The notes beneath the pieces are model-generated. The model searched no databases. It was not told where the DNA came from and was given only the letters and a program-made list of their open reading frames with translations. Position numbers and translations under genes: made by a program. From assembly GCA_030427865.1 (NCBI GenBank), contig JAUICK010000013.1, positions 1 through 64,000 on the forward strand: DNA of 64,000 nt, in the 5' to 3' direction. Of the stretch, positions 27,123-36,293 are shown piece by piece (the first letter of the stretch is position 1; every line of letters starts with the position of its first letter). Origin of the DNA: Bacteroidia bacterium. GTDB lineage: Bacteria; Bacteroidota; Bacteroidia; Flavobacteriales; Flavobacteriaceae.

Positions 27123-28094
27123 TTATCCTAAAGTAACTCTTTTAAAAGAAGATACTTCAACGTCTCCATAGGTTTTTACATATTGCGCAACGTTTTTCTT
27201 CTCATCTTTAATAAAAGCTTGATCTAATAAACATTGTTCCATATCTAAAGTTGTGTTATCTGAAATAAATCTTTCCATTTTTCCTGGTAAAATTCTATCC
27301 CAAATTTTTTCTGGTTTTCCTTCTGCAGCTAACTCTGCTTTTGCATCTTCTTCTGCTTGTGCTAAAACTTCTGGAGTTAATTGAGACATAGAAATGTATT
27401 TAGGTACATTTTTTAAAGTTTTACCTAATCTTCCTAACTCAATATTATCTTTTTCGATAACAGCAATTCTTGCTTCAGTTTCTGCAGCAACATAGGCAGG
27501 ATCAAAATCTTTGTAAGATAAAGTTGTAGCTCCCATAGATGCAACTTGCATTGCAACGTCTTTTGCTAAAGTTTCAGCATTGTCTACAGCAGCAGATAAA
27601 CCTACTAAAGCAGCAATTTTACCAATGTGTGTGTAAGCTCCAACATAGGCAGCTTCTATTTTTTCGAAAGCAGTAATGTCTAGTTTCTCACCAATAACAC
27701 CAGTTTGCTCAACTAACTTATCTGCTACAGTCATACCACCAAAATCAGCAGCTAAAAATTCTTCTTTAGAATTATAGTTTAATGCAATATCTGCGAATTC
27801 TCCAGCTAATGCAACAAACTTTTCGTTTTTACCAACAAAGTCAGTTTCACAAGCTAAAACTATTGCAACACCTTCTGTTTTTGCGTCATTAATTCTTGTT
27901 ACTGCAACACCTTCTGTAGATTCTCTATCAGCTCTTTTTGCAGCAATTTTTTGACCTTTTTTACGTAAAATATCAATTGCTTTATCAAAATTACCTTCTG
28001 CTTCTACTAATGCCTTTTTACAGTCCATCATTCCAGCTCCAGTAGCTTCTCTTAATTTTTTAACATCAGCAGCACTTATTTTTACTGTTTCCAT
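27123..28094 (-). CDS. tsf: Translation elongation factor Ts
   Basis: A 323-residue nucleotide-exchange factor for EF-Tu. The N-terminal UBA-like domain has VKKLREATGAGMMDCKKALVEAEGNFDKA, followed by ALVEA and the core ACETDFVGKNEKFV. It is longer than E. coli EF-Ts (283) mainly in the C-terminal half, which is usual in Bacteroidota; the end keeps LLDQAFIKDEKKNVAQYV. It is 25 bases after rpsB on the same strand. Confidence 0.98.
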   Translation of the reverse strand: METVKISAADVKKLREATGAGMMDCKKALVEAEGNFDKAIDILRKKGQKIAAKRADRESTEGVAVTRINDAKTEGVAIVLACETDFVGKNEKFVALAGEFADIALNYNSKEEFLAADFGGMTVADKLVEQTGVIGEKLDITAFEKIEAAYVGAYTHIGKIAALVGLSAAVDNAETLAKDVAMQVASMGATTLSYKDFDPAYVAAETEARIAVIEKDNIELGRLGKTLKNVPKYISMSQLTPEVLAQAEEDAKAELAAEGKPEKIWDRILPGKMERFISDNTTLDMEQCLLDQAFIKDEKKNVAQYVKTYGDVEVSSFKRVTLG

Positions 28095-28119
28095 GTTATC
28101 TATTTTTTAACGATTATAA

Positions 28120-28881
28120 TTATTTTGTTTCTTCTGCAGGAGTTTCAGTAACTTTAGCTTCTTCTTTAGCCTCTTTTACTTTTTCTTTGTCTGCTTTTCT
28201 TTCTGATAAGCCTTCTGCAATTGCATCTGTAACAAATCCTAAAACTTTGTCTATAGATTTAGAAGCATCATCATTTGCAGGAATTACAAAATCTACTTGT
28301 CTTGGGTCAGAATTTGTATCTACCATTGCAAAAATTGGAATATTTAATTTTTGAGCTTCAGCTACAGCAATGTGTTCTTTTTTAATGTCGATTACAAATA
28401 ATGCACCTGGTAAACGAGTCATATCAGAAATAGAACCTAAGTTCTTTTCTAATTTTTCTCTTTGACGGTTAATTTGTAATTTTTCTCTTTTAGATAATGC
28501 ATCAAAAGAGCCATCTGTCTTCATTCTATCAATTTGAGCCATTTTTTTAACAGCTTTTCTAATAGTAACAAAGTTAGTTAGCATACCTCCTGGCCATCTT
28601 TCTGTGATGTAAGGCATATTTACAGCTTTCGCTTTTTCTGCAACAATGTCTTTTGCTTGTTTTTTAGTAGCAACAAATAAAATTTTACGTCCAGAGTTAG
28701 CAATCTTTTTTAACGCTTCTGATGTTTCTTCTATTTTAGCTGCTGTTTTATACAAATCGATGATGTGTACACCATTTCTTTCGGTATAAATATACGGAGC
28801 CATATTTGGATCCCATTTTCTAGTTAAGTGCCCAAAGTGTACACCACTATCTAATAATTCTTGAATGTTTACGTTTGCCAT
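28120..28881 (-). CDS. rpsB: 30S ribosomal protein S2
   Basis: A 253-residue S2. The family marks LLDSGVHFGHLTRKWDPNMAPYIY at the N-terminus, ITERWPGGMLTNFVTIR near 90-108, and LPGALFVIDIKKEHIAVAEAQKLNIPIFAMVDTNSDP are intact. A low-complexity Glu/Lys-rich tail (about 225-253) extends the C-terminus. It is first of the rpsB-tsf pair, 121 bases after rpsI, with a structured leader between. Confidence 0.98.
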   Translation of the reverse strand: MANVNIQELLDSGVHFGHLTRKWDPNMAPYIYTERNGVHIIDLYKTAAKIEETSEALKKIANSGRKILFVATKKQAKDIVAEKAKAVNMPYITERWPGGMLTNFVTIRKAVKKMAQIDRMKTDGSFDALSKREKLQINRQREKLEKNLGSISDMTRLPGALFVIDIKKEHIAVAEAQKLNIPIFAMVDTNSDPRQVDFVIPANDDASKSIDKVLGFVTDAIAEGLSERKADKEKVKEAKEEAKVTETPAEETK

Positions 28882-28919
28882 TTTTTAAATGTGTTTACTT
28901 TCTGTTTTTTTTTGAAATC

Positions 28920-28986
28920 AATGATTAAGTAGTCTTTCGAGTCTTAATCATTTAGATACTAAACTGTTATTAATAGTTGATAACAG
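28920..28986 (-). promoter_or_regulatory. Two inverted repeats in the rpsI-rpsB gap (possible leader structure)
   Basis: A perfect 10-bp pair AATGATTAAG (28920-28929) with CTTAATCATT (28943-28952), and a 7-bp pair CTGTTAT (28964-28970) with ATAACAG (28980-28986). No T-run follows on the minus strand, so they are not clear terminators. Position 39 bases ahead of rpsB suggests an autoregulatory S2 leader, which is an inference. Confidence 0.3.
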
Positions 28987-29002
28987 TAATCTAAACGAGA
29001 TA

Positions 29003-29389
29003 TTAACGTTTAGAGAACTGGAATTTCTTACGTGCTTTTTTCTGACCGAATTTCTTACGTTCAACCATTCTTGGGTCACGCGTTAATAATCCTTCTGGTT
29101 TTAAGATTGCTCTATGATCTTCGTTAATTGTAACTAAAGCTCTTGTAATTGCTAAACGAATAGCTTCTGCTTGCCCTGTTACACCACCACCGTAAACATT
29201 TACTTTAATATCGTAAGAAGTTAAGTTTTCTGTTAACATTAATGGTTGTTGTACTTTATATTGTAAAGTTCCGGTTGTAAAGTAACTTTTAAAGTCTTTT
29301 TTGTTTACTGTAATATTACCTTTTCCTTCAGAAAGATAAATACGTGCTACAGCAGTTTTTCTTCTACCTATTTTGTGAACTGTATCCAT
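29003..29389 (-). CDS. rpsI: 30S ribosomal protein S9
   Basis: A 128-residue S9 with the N-terminal GRRKTAVARIYLSEGKGNITVN, the central GGGVTGQAEAIRLAITRAL and the C-terminal basic tail ending in the invariant SKR, which reaches the ribosomal P site. Its start overlaps the rplM stop by one base, so it is translationally coupled to L13. Confidence 0.98.
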   Translation of the reverse strand: MDTVHKIGRRKTAVARIYLSEGKGNITVNKKDFKSYFTTGTLQYKVQQPLMLTENLTSYDIKVNVYGGGVTGQAEAIRLAITRALVTINEDHRAILKPEGLLTRDPRMVERKKFGQKKARKKFQFSKR

Positions 29390-29844
29390 TATTTATAATC
29401 GTTAAGGTTAATAGCTTTAGGTTCTTGACCTGCGTGTTTGTGCTCTCCACCTGCATATACATACAAGTTTCTGTATAAAGCGCTACCTAAAGTGTTTTTT
29501 GGTAACATCCCTTTTACTGCTTTTTCGATTAATCTTGTAGGATCTTTATCGAACATTTCTGTTGCAGTTAACGATCTTTGTCCTCCTGGGTAACCTGTGT
29601 GACGAATGTAAGATTTGTCTCTCCATTTGTTTCCAGTTAAAACAATTTTTTCTGCGTTGATAATAACCACATTATCTCCACAATCTACGTGAGGAGTATA
29701 ATTTGGTTTGTATTTACCTCTAATTAGCTTTGCTACTTTAGAAGCTAGACGACCCAACGTTTGCCCGTCTGCATCAACTAAAACCCACTCCTTGTTTACG
29801 GTAGCGCTGTTTGCTGATACTGTTTTGTAACTTAATGTGTTCAT
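29389..29844 (-). CDS. rplM: 50S ribosomal protein L13
   Basis: A 151-residue L13 with WVLVDADGQTLGRLASKVAKLIRGK near the N-terminus, the DNVVIINAEKIVLTGNKWRDK block, and the AVKGMLPKNTLGSALYRNLYVYAGGEHKHAGQEP segment. It leads the rplM-rpsI operon. A well-formed promoter lies 60 bases upstream. Confidence 0.98.
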   Translation of the reverse strand: MNTLSYKTVSANSATVNKEWVLVDADGQTLGRLASKVAKLIRGKYKPNYTPHVDCGDNVVIINAEKIVLTGNKWRDKSYIRHTGYPGGQRSLTATEMFDKDPTRLIEKAVKGMLPKNTLGSALYRNLYVYAGGEHKHAGQEPKAINLNDYK

Positions 29845-29904
29845 AATTACACTTTTAGTCTTTGTTCTATATTAATAATATTACTTTTCCTTAAAAAAGG
29901 AGTG

Positions 29905-29934
29905 CAAATGTACCATTATTTATTTGATTGACAA
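29905..29934 (-). promoter_or_regulatory. Promoter of the rplM-rpsI operon
   Basis: On the minus strand TTG (29934-29932) is followed after 19 bases by TACATTTG (29912-29905), a full match to the Bacteroidota consensus TTG-N19-TAnnTTTG. Transcription would start about 55 bases ahead of the rplM start codon. Confidence 0.7.
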
Positions 29935-30048
29935 ATAGTGATTTAGTTATTTTCTTACTTTTTATAAATGTTAAAATAAGATTCTAATTATTAACATATC
30001 CTTAAGAAAATAGAAAAGTACTTTTGTGTTGATAAATCAACCAAATTT

Positions 30049-32694
30049 ATGAAGCTTAGTTTGCCAATTGTATTGGTGTGCTTTTTTATTTCTATTAGTA
30101 ATTACGCACAAGAATCAACAGAAGTAGTACCAAAAAGAATTTACACTACAAAAAAACTTAAAAAAGTTCCGGTTATAGATGGAGATATTTCTGAAGATGC
30201 TTGGAATGTAGTAGAGTGGTCATCAGATTTTACGGAAAAAGACCCAGATGAAGGTACACCTCCTTCTTATCAAACAAAATTTAAAGTAATGTATGATGCA
30301 AAATATTTGTATGTTGCTATTAGGGCTTTTGATGACGAGCCCGATTTAATTCAGCAACGTTTAAGTAGAAGAGATGGTTTTGCTGGTGATAGGGTTAATG
30401 TAATTATAGATAGTTATCATGATAAAAGAACAGCTTTTGTTTTTACAACAACAGCAGCAGGAGTAAAAGGTGAAGAAATAGCCACTCAAAATGGTAATAA
30501 TTGGGATGAAAGCTGGAATCCTATTTGGTATACAGATGCCAAAGTTGATGATAAAGGATATACCGTAGAAATGAAAATTCCTTTTAGCCAATTGCGTTTT
30601 GGGAAAGCCAAAGAACAAATATGGGGTTTTAATATAAATAGAACTATTTTTAGATTTCAAGAGCGTTCTCTTTGGCAAAGAATTCCAAATTCTCAGTCGG
30701 GTTTTATTAGTGAAGCAGGAGAATTACACGGACTAATAGATTTAGTGTCACAGAAACAATTAGAAATTCAACCTTTTACAGTTTTACAGTATGATAATTA
30801 TCCCGCTGAAACAGGAAATCCGTTTAGAGATGGAAGCGATTTTAAGGTAAATGGAGGTTTAGATGCAAAAATTGGAATTACAAACGATTTAACACTCGAT
30901 TTAACAATTAATCCAGATTTTGGGCAAGTAGAAGCAGACCCAGGAGCAATTGCTTTAGATGGATTTCAAATATTTTTTAGAGAACAACGTCCGTTTTTTG
31001 TAGAAAATAAAAACATTTTCGATTTTGAATTTGCTAACGGTAGAGATAACCTTTTTTACAGTAGAAGAATTGGTAGAAATCCGCATAAGAAAAAAGGAAC
31101 TGATCCAAATACAGATTTAGTTTTAGCGGACGGAGAATATGCAGATATTCCTATAAATTCTACAATTTTAGGCGCTGCAAAATTTTCAGGAAAAACTCAA
31201 AATGGTTGGTCTATTGGTATTTTAGAAAGTATTACCGCTAACGAATATGCTGAGATTCGAGAAGTAAATGGAGACACAAGAGAAGAAATTGTAGAACCTT
31301 TAACCAACTATTTTGTAGCAAGAGCTCAAAAAGATTTTAATGAAAGAAATACTTTTATTGGCGGAATTTTTACAGCCACAAACAGAGATTTAAGAGGTAA
31401 TTTTAACCAACTTCATAAAGCTGCTTATACAGGTGGTTTAGATTTTAGGCACAACTGGAAAGATAGAGATTATTTTGTTGAAGGAAACATTATTGCAAGT
31501 AAGGTTTTAGGAAGTAAAGAAGCCATTACAGCAACTCAAAAAGCGTTGCGCCATAATTTTAATAGAGTAGATGCTAATCATGTTAATGTTGATGTAAATA
31601 GAACTTCTTTAACAGGAACAGGAGGTAGAATAGAAGTAGGAAAAGCAGGCGGAGGAAACTGGCGTTACAATGGAGGTTTTATTTGGCGTTCTCCAGAATT
31701 AGAGTTGAATGATGTTGGTTTTTTACGTCAAACCGATGAAATGATTCAATTTGCAAATCTTAGATATTTATGGCAAGTTCCTAAAGGTATTTATAGAAAT
31801 ATACAACTTAGATTTGCGCAATTTTCTACTTACGATTTTGATGGAAACTACAATAGAATTCAATATGAAATTCAAGGAAATGTGAATTGGAAAAATAATT
31901 GGTGGACAGAGTTAGAAATAGGACATAAGCCAAGAATTTTTACCAACGTTTTTTTACAAGGAGGCCCGCGTTGGCGATTTTCTGAAGAAAATTATATGGC
32001 TTTATTTTTTGGTACAGATAGAAGTAAAAAAGTAAGTTTTACCTTAGGGCATGTAAATACAGCTGCCAAACAAGATAATTTTGCTTTTCAACGTTACGTA
32101 CTAAGAATCAATTACCAACCTTTCGATGCTTTAAGCATGTCTTTTAGTACAGAATATGATAAGAATCCAAATAGAACTCAGTATGTAAATCAAACAGATT
32201 TTGGTTCAGTTAAAAGATATATTTTAGGTGAAATAGACAATCAGAGTTGGTCTACAACATTACGAATGAATTACAGTATTAACCCTAATTTTTCCATTCA
32301 GTTTTACGGACAACCCTTTATTGCCAGAGGAAGATATTCTAACTTTAATTACGTAAAAAATGCAGTTGCAGAAAATTTAAATGATAGAGTAACTTGGTAT
32401 GACAAAAATCAAATATCCCTAACAAATGGGGTGTATAATATTGATGAAAATTTAGACGGAAATACTGATTATAGTTTTAATAAGCCAGATTTTTCTTTTG
32501 TACAATTAAGAACCAATTTGGTTGCACGTTGGGAATATATTCCAGGTTCTGAATTGTTTTTTGTTTGGGCAAGAGGCGGAACAGGTTCTGCAGATCCAAA
32601 TAGTTCTTTAACTACCGGAATTAGAAATCAAATTATTGATAGACCTTTAGAAGATACTTTTTTAATTAAAGCTACTTATAGATTTGTTAGGTAA
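30049..32694 (+). CDS. DUF5916 outer-membrane protein with CBM9-like N-domain
   Basis: An 881-residue secreted protein: signal peptide 1-21, a CBM9-like sandwich at about 35-215 (KVPVIDGDISEDAWN, LYVAIRAFDDEP, YTVEMKIPFSQLRFG), then a DUF5916 barrel region to the C-terminus with NPDFGQVEADP, FFVENKNIF and LFYSRRIGR, ending in the outer-membrane-type residue pattern IKATYRFVR. Proteins of this kind are common in Bacteroidota and their substrates are mostly unknown. A TACTTTTG at 30019-30026 may be its -7 element. It is divergent from rplM and convergent with the next gene, whose end is one base away. Confidence 0.85.
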   Translation: MKLSLPIVLVCFFISISNYAQESTEVVPKRIYTTKKLKKVPVIDGDISEDAWNVVEWSSDFTEKDPDEGTPPSYQTKFKVMYDAKYLYVAIRAFDDEPDLIQQRLSRRDGFAGDRVNVIIDSYHDKRTAFVFTTTAAGVKGEEIATQNGNNWDESWNPIWYTDAKVDDKGYTVEMKIPFSQLRFGKAKEQIWGFNINRTIFRFQERSLWQRIPNSQSGFISEAGELHGLIDLVSQKQLEIQPFTVLQYDNYPAETGNPFRDGSDFKVNGGLDAKIGITNDLTLDLTINPDFGQVEADPGAIALDGFQIFFREQRPFFVENKNIFDFEFANGRDNLFYSRRIGRNPHKKKGTDPNTDLVLADGEYADIPINSTILGAAKFSGKTQNGWSIGILESITANEYAEIREVNGDTREEIVEPLTNYFVARAQKDFNERNTFIGGIFTATNRDLRGNFNQLHKAAYTGGLDFRHNWKDRDYFVEGNIIASKVLGSKEAITATQKALRHNFNRVDANHVNVDVNRTSLTGTGGRIEVGKAGGGNWRYNGGFIWRSPELELNDVGFLRQTDEMIQFANLRYLWQVPKGIYRNIQLRFAQFSTYDFDGNYNRIQYEIQGNVNWKNNWWTELEIGHKPRIFTNVFLQGGPRWRFSEENYMALFFGTDRSKKVSFTLGHVNTAAKQDNFAFQRYVLRINYQPFDALSMSFSTEYDKNPNRTQYVNQTDFGSVKRYILGEIDNQSWSTTLRMNYSINPNFSIQFYGQPFIARGRYSNFNYVKNAVAENLNDRVTWYDKNQISLTNGVYNIDENLDGNTDYSFNKPDFSFVQLRTNLVARWEYIPGSELFFVWARGGTGSADPNSSLTTGIRNQIIDRPLEDTFLIKATYRFVR

Positions 32695-32695
32695 C

Positions 32696-33178
32696 CTATA
32701 AAAATCGATTGTACCAACTTTCTTCAATCGGAATTTGCCAATAATTTTCGAAATCAATTTTTAAAGTTAATAAATTATCAAAAACTATTGTTTTACCAGT
32801 AATGGCTTTATTTTTTAGTAGTTTTTTAAAATCTTTCAATTCTTTGTATTGAACAAATTCTCCTTGTTTAAAACAAACATTCATTTTGTCTAATAAATCT
32901 ACCTTATATTCTTCTTGAAGCTTTAAAATAAAGGAAACTGAAAAATCTATATCAGAATTTGTTAAAGAAGAGTTTTCATCATCTGCAAAAAAAACGATAA
33001 ACCTGTTGTATAAAAACTGATAGGAAGCTTTAAAGTTTTCATCGTCAGTTTTCCAAGATTTAATAAATTCTTTAATTTTATTTTCTAAATTCTCTATTTC
33101 TGTTGCATAAAATTTTCTACTGGACGGATATATCCAAACTTTTGCATCATCATTAAGAGAAGAATAGTCTACTAACAT
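32696..33178 (-). CDS. Conserved flavobacterial protein of unknown function
   Basis: A 160-residue acidic protein counted from ATG at 33178 (MLVDYSSLNDDAKVWIYPSS). A longer frame adds sixteen hydrophobic residues from the upstream region and seems less likely. I recall relatives in Flavobacteriia sometimes labelled 'ABC transporter ATPase', but no Walker motif is visible, so that name is unsupported. The sequence is rich in aromatic and charged residues and appears soluble. It lies 87 bases after the thioredoxin-like gene, beyond a terminator. Confidence 0.7.
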   Translation of the reverse strand: MLVDYSSLNDDAKVWIYPSSRKFYATEIENLENKIKEFIKSWKTDDENFKASYQFLYNRFIVFFADDENSSLTNSDIDFSVSFILKLQEEYKVDLLDKMNVCFKQGEFVQYKELKDFKKLLKNKAITGKTIVFDNLLTLKIDFENYWQIPIEESWYNRFL

Positions 33179-33212
33179 TGTAAAAAAATATTTTGCAAAT
33201 ATACATAAAAGG

Positions 33213-33246
33213 AAAACCGCAGACATGTTTAGTGTTTGCGGTTTTT
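33213..33246 (-). terminator. Terminator after the thioredoxin-like gene
   Basis: A stem AAAACCGCA (33213-33221 region) with TGCGGTTTT (33237-33245); the minus-strand side continues into T-rich sequence. Confidence 0.65.
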
Positions 33247-33265
33247 ATAATTTTTTTAAAGAAAA

Positions 33266-33877
33266 TTATGCTTCTTTTAATTGCGAGGTTCTTATAAGAT
33301 TTATAAAGTCGTTTTGTACATCTTTACCTTTATCTTTATTGTACCAAATTTGCAAATCTTGTTTAAATTCGGCATCTAAACTACCATGTTTAGTTTTATA
33401 GTCTTTCACCATTTTTGTTGCAGTGGTAGGTCTTGGCCCCCAAGTATTAATTACATTATTTTCTTTGTCTAAAGCAATTAATTTAGGTATTGCTTTACCG
33501 CCATTTGTTAAAAAAAGATTCATGAGTTCTTCATTATCATCTCTTAAAACTAACTTTAAGTCAATTTTTTTATTTAATTCAGCCATTTTATGAATAACAG
33601 GTAAGTTTTGAGCTGCGTCACCACACCATCCTTCTGTAATTACTAACCAAGTTTGAGGCGCTTCTAAAGCGTTAATTTCTGCAATTGCTTCTTCAGAAAT
33701 TTTTATTGTTTTATCCAAGCGTTTCATCCTTTTATCATTTAGCATGCTGTAATTTGTTAATGCTTCTGATTGTTGATGTCCAGTAGATTTATTTTCAGCT
33801 AATAAATCTTTAACTAATGTTCTATATTCTTGATAATTTAAAGTCTTTTCTAAGCTTTGTTTAATAATGTTTTTCAT
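33266..33877 (-). CDS. Thioredoxin-fold family protein with altered active site
   Basis: A 203-residue cytoplasmic protein. A thioredoxin-like domain covers about residues 60-170: TWLVITEGWCGDAAQNLPVIHKMAE occupies the active-site strand and helix, and GGKAIPKLIALD supplies the cis-proline (I-P). The CxxC site is reduced to WCGDAAQ, a single Cys, so it cannot work as an ordinary disulfide oxidoreductase; this pattern is typical of the Thioredoxin_9 family. Its role is unknown. It is monocistronic between two terminable units. Confidence 0.8.
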   Translation of the reverse strand: MKNIIKQSLEKTLNYQEYRTLVKDLLAENKSTGHQQSEALTNYSMLNDKRMKRLDKTIKISEEAIAEINALEAPQTWLVITEGWCGDAAQNLPVIHKMAELNKKIDLKLVLRDDNEELMNLFLTNGGKAIPKLIALDKENNVINTWGPRPTTATKMVKDYKTKHGSLDAEFKQDLQIWYNKDKGKDVQNDFINLIRTSQLKEA

Positions 33878-33983
33878 CGTTTTAATTTTAATGCAAAAAT
33901 ACCATTCTTAAGAATATTTAAGAGTAACATGAGTTACATATAAAGTAAATTTGCATAATAGTAGACGCATAAAAACAAAATTC

Positions 33984-34946
33984 TTACAGGTGTTCTTTTT
34001 GAAGTTTATTTTTTAGGTTTTTAATGATTTCTTCTGTCATTAAAGTTAAATTGAACTTATGTTGCCAATTCCAGTCTTTTCTAGCTTCTGAGTCGTTGAT
34101 AGATTGTGGCCAGCTATTAGCAATTTCTTGTCTAAAATCGGGTTGATAAGTAATTTTAAAATCGGGAATGTGCTTTTTTATTTCTGTAGCAATTTCTTTT
34201 GGCGAAAAACTAATTGCAGATAGATTGTAAGATGTTCTTATTTTAATGTCTTCTTTTTTTGCTTTCATTAATTGTATAGTAGCATTTACAGCATCGCTCA
34301 TATACATCATTGGTAAACGCGTGTTTTCTGATAAAAAACATTCGTAACTTCCTTTTTCGGTAGCGCTAAAAAAAATGTCTACAGCATAATCTGTAGTTCC
34401 TCCTCCGGGTTTTGATTTCCAAGAAATTATACCTGGATATCGTAAGCTTCTAACATCTACACCAAATTTTTCATGATAGTAGTTGCACCAGAATTCGCCG
34501 GCAAGTTTACTAATTCCATACACTGTAGAGGGTTCCATAACAGTATGCTGTGGTGTGTTTTTTTTTGGTGTTGTTGGGCCAAATACAGCTATAGAGCTTG
34601 GCCAATAAACTTGTTTTATGTACTTTTCTTTAGCGATGTCTAATACAGCCATTAAAGAATTCATGTTTAAACTCCAAGCTTTTTGAGGGTATTTTTCTGC
34701 AGTTGCAGATAACATTGCTGCAAGTAAATAAACTTGAGAGACTTTGTACTTATTTATTACGGTTAAAATTGCTACTTTATCGGTAGCATCTAAAATTTCA
34801 AATGGGCCAGAAGCAATCATTTCTTTACTTCCTTCTCTAATATCTGATGCTATTACGTTCTTATTTCCATATAAATTACGAAGCTTTAGAGTCAATTCTC
34901 TACCAATTTGACCACTTGCTCCTAAAACCAAAATAACTTCACTCAT
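33984..34946 (-). CDS. NAD-dependent epimerase/dehydratase, L-threonine 3-dehydrogenase type
   Basis: A 320-residue extended short-chain dehydrogenase. The NAD site is GASGQIG (9-15), the catalytic triad is Ser117/118 with Tyr143 and Lys147 in VYGISKLAGE, and the C-terminal half carries RLPMMYMSDAVNATIQLM. The combination of WPSSIAVFGP and RYPGIISWKSKPGGGTTDYAVDIF is typical of the SDR-type threonine dehydrogenase that makes 2-amino-3-ketobutyrate from threonine. A kbl gene is not adjacent, so the assignment rests on sequence only. Confidence 0.85.
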   Translation of the reverse strand: MSEVILVLGASGQIGRELTLKLRNLYGNKNVIASDIREGSKEMIASGPFEILDATDKVAILTVINKYKVSQVYLLAAMLSATAEKYPQKAWSLNMNSLMAVLDIAKEKYIKQVYWPSSIAVFGPTTPKKNTPQHTVMEPSTVYGISKLAGEFWCNYYHEKFGVDVRSLRYPGIISWKSKPGGGTTDYAVDIFFSATEKGSYECFLSENTRLPMMYMSDAVNATIQLMKAKKEDIKIRTSYNLSAISFSPKEIATEIKKHIPDFKITYQPDFRQEIANSWPQSINDSEARKDWNWQHKFNLTLMTEEIIKNLKNKLQKEHL

Positions 34947-35127
34947 CTTATAAAATTACGATTTCAATAAAAACAAAGGTACTTAATTTAAGTATTCGTA
35001 AAATAAAATCGATAGAATAATTATTCAATAATTTTATTTTATATCAAAGCAAATTGTTACAATTTTCATAAATAGCAAATTACTGCTTTAAAATTATGTA
35101 TTTTTACTTTTTTTAATCTAAGTATTT

Positions 35128-35778
35128 GTGAAACAATTTATTTACTTTTTATTTTGTGTGTGCTTTATTTCTTGTGGTAATCATAAGGAAAAAAAAAGCG
35201 AAAACATCCAAGAGGTTTCTAAATTAAGTATTGTTAAAACACATCCTTCTTTTGAAGCTGTAAAGCCAATTTTTGAAAAGGAAGTTGAGAATTGGCAAGA
35301 GTTAAAAGCAGTGAATTCTTTTTTAAAAAAATTTGAAAAAGTATCTCCAAATGAAGCTTTAACAAATGCACTTGAATTAAGAGATTTGGTAAAGAACTTA
35401 AAAGATAGTGTAAAACCCAAGATTTTTGATATTCCTTCTTTTAATGCCAGAGTTAATGTTTTGCATAATGAAACTTTACGATTGGCAGATTTAACTTTGA
35501 TTTTTGCAATAACTCCAGAAGAAATTAATCTTCAAATAGGAAAAATATTAAGTGCATTTTCTTCTATTAACTCTAAAATAAATACAATTTTATCTAAAAA
35601 ACGTTTCGAAGACGCTATAGATATAAAACTAGAATACATTGGCATAGATTCTACTAAAATAGATAGCATTTCTAAAAATGCCATAGATAAAAAAAGGAAA
35701 GAAGATTTGTTAAAAAACAAAAACCTTAACAATAGTCCTCCAATTAGAAACAAGACTAATAAAAAAAATAAACGATGA
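35128..35778 (+). CDS. Hypothetical lipoprotein
   Basis: A 216-residue lipoprotein with GTG start at 35128, signal MKQFIYFLFCVCFISC and lipid-bearing Cys16. After the signal there is a largely helical region (about 40-170) with heptad-like Leu/Ile spacing and a Lys/Asn-rich tail. No family is recognised. The stop overlaps the start of the next lipoprotein gene by 4 bases, so both are translated together and probably act together at the envelope. Confidence 0.75.
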   Translation: MKQFIYFLFCVCFISCGNHKEKKSENIQEVSKLSIVKTHPSFEAVKPIFEKEVENWQELKAVNSFLKKFEKVSPNEALTNALELRDLVKNLKDSVKPKIFDIPSFNARVNVLHNETLRLADLTLIFAITPEEINLQIGKILSAFSSINSKINTILSKKRFEDAIDIKLEYIGIDSTKIDSISKNAIDKKRKEDLLKNKNLNNSPPIRNKTNKKNKR

Positions 35779-36293
35779 AAAAGTATGTTTTAAGTTTTTT
35801 ATTTGTAGCTTTTTTCTTTAGCTGTAATAAAAATAAAGTTGTAGCTTCTGCTCAAACAGATGCTTTAATTCGAGAAACAGTTAACACGTTGTTAAACAAT
35901 TGGCACAAAGCAGCTTCTGAAGCTAATTATGAAAGTTACTTTGGAAAAATGGATAGTGTTTCTGTTTTTATTGGAACAGATGCAACTGAAAATTGGACAA
36001 AAAAAGAATTTGAAGCTTACAGCAAACCTCATTTTGATAAAGGTAGAGCTTGGAATTTTAAAGTTTTAGAAAGAAATTTATATATAAATAATTCTAAAGA
36101 TTTTGCTTGGTTTGATGAAAATTTAAACACAAAAAGAGGTACTTTTAGGGGTTCTGGAGTTTTAGAAAAGAAAGCAAATAAATGGAAAATAAAGCATTAT
36201 GTGCTATCTGTTCCTATTCCTAATGAAGATATGAGTGAAGTAATAAAAATTACAAAGAAAAACGACTCTTTATTTAGAAGTAGATTTAAGTAA
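35775..36293 (+). CDS. NTF2/SnoaL-like (DUF4440-type) lipoprotein
   Basis: A 172-residue lipoprotein (lipobox AFFFSC, Cys17) followed by one NTF2-like cone domain: the helix IRETVNTLLNNWHKAASEANYESYFGKM, then VFIGTDATENWTKKEFEAYSKPHF and the strand FAWFDENLNTKRGTFRGSGVLEKKANKWKI. This arrangement matches SnoaL-like/DUF4440 proteins, which bind small molecules or act as calcium-sensing or enzyme modules; the ligand is unknown. The 4-base overlap couples it to the lipoprotein upstream. It converges on recX with an 8-base overlap. Confidence 0.82.
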   Translation: MKKYVLSFLFVAFFFSCNKNKVVASAQTDALIRETVNTLLNNWHKAASEANYESYFGKMDSVSVFIGTDATENWTKKEFEAYSKPHFDKGRAWNFKVLERNLYINNSKDFAWFDENLNTKRGTFRGSGVLEKKANKWKIKHYVLSVPIPNEDMSEVIKITKKNDSLFRSRFK

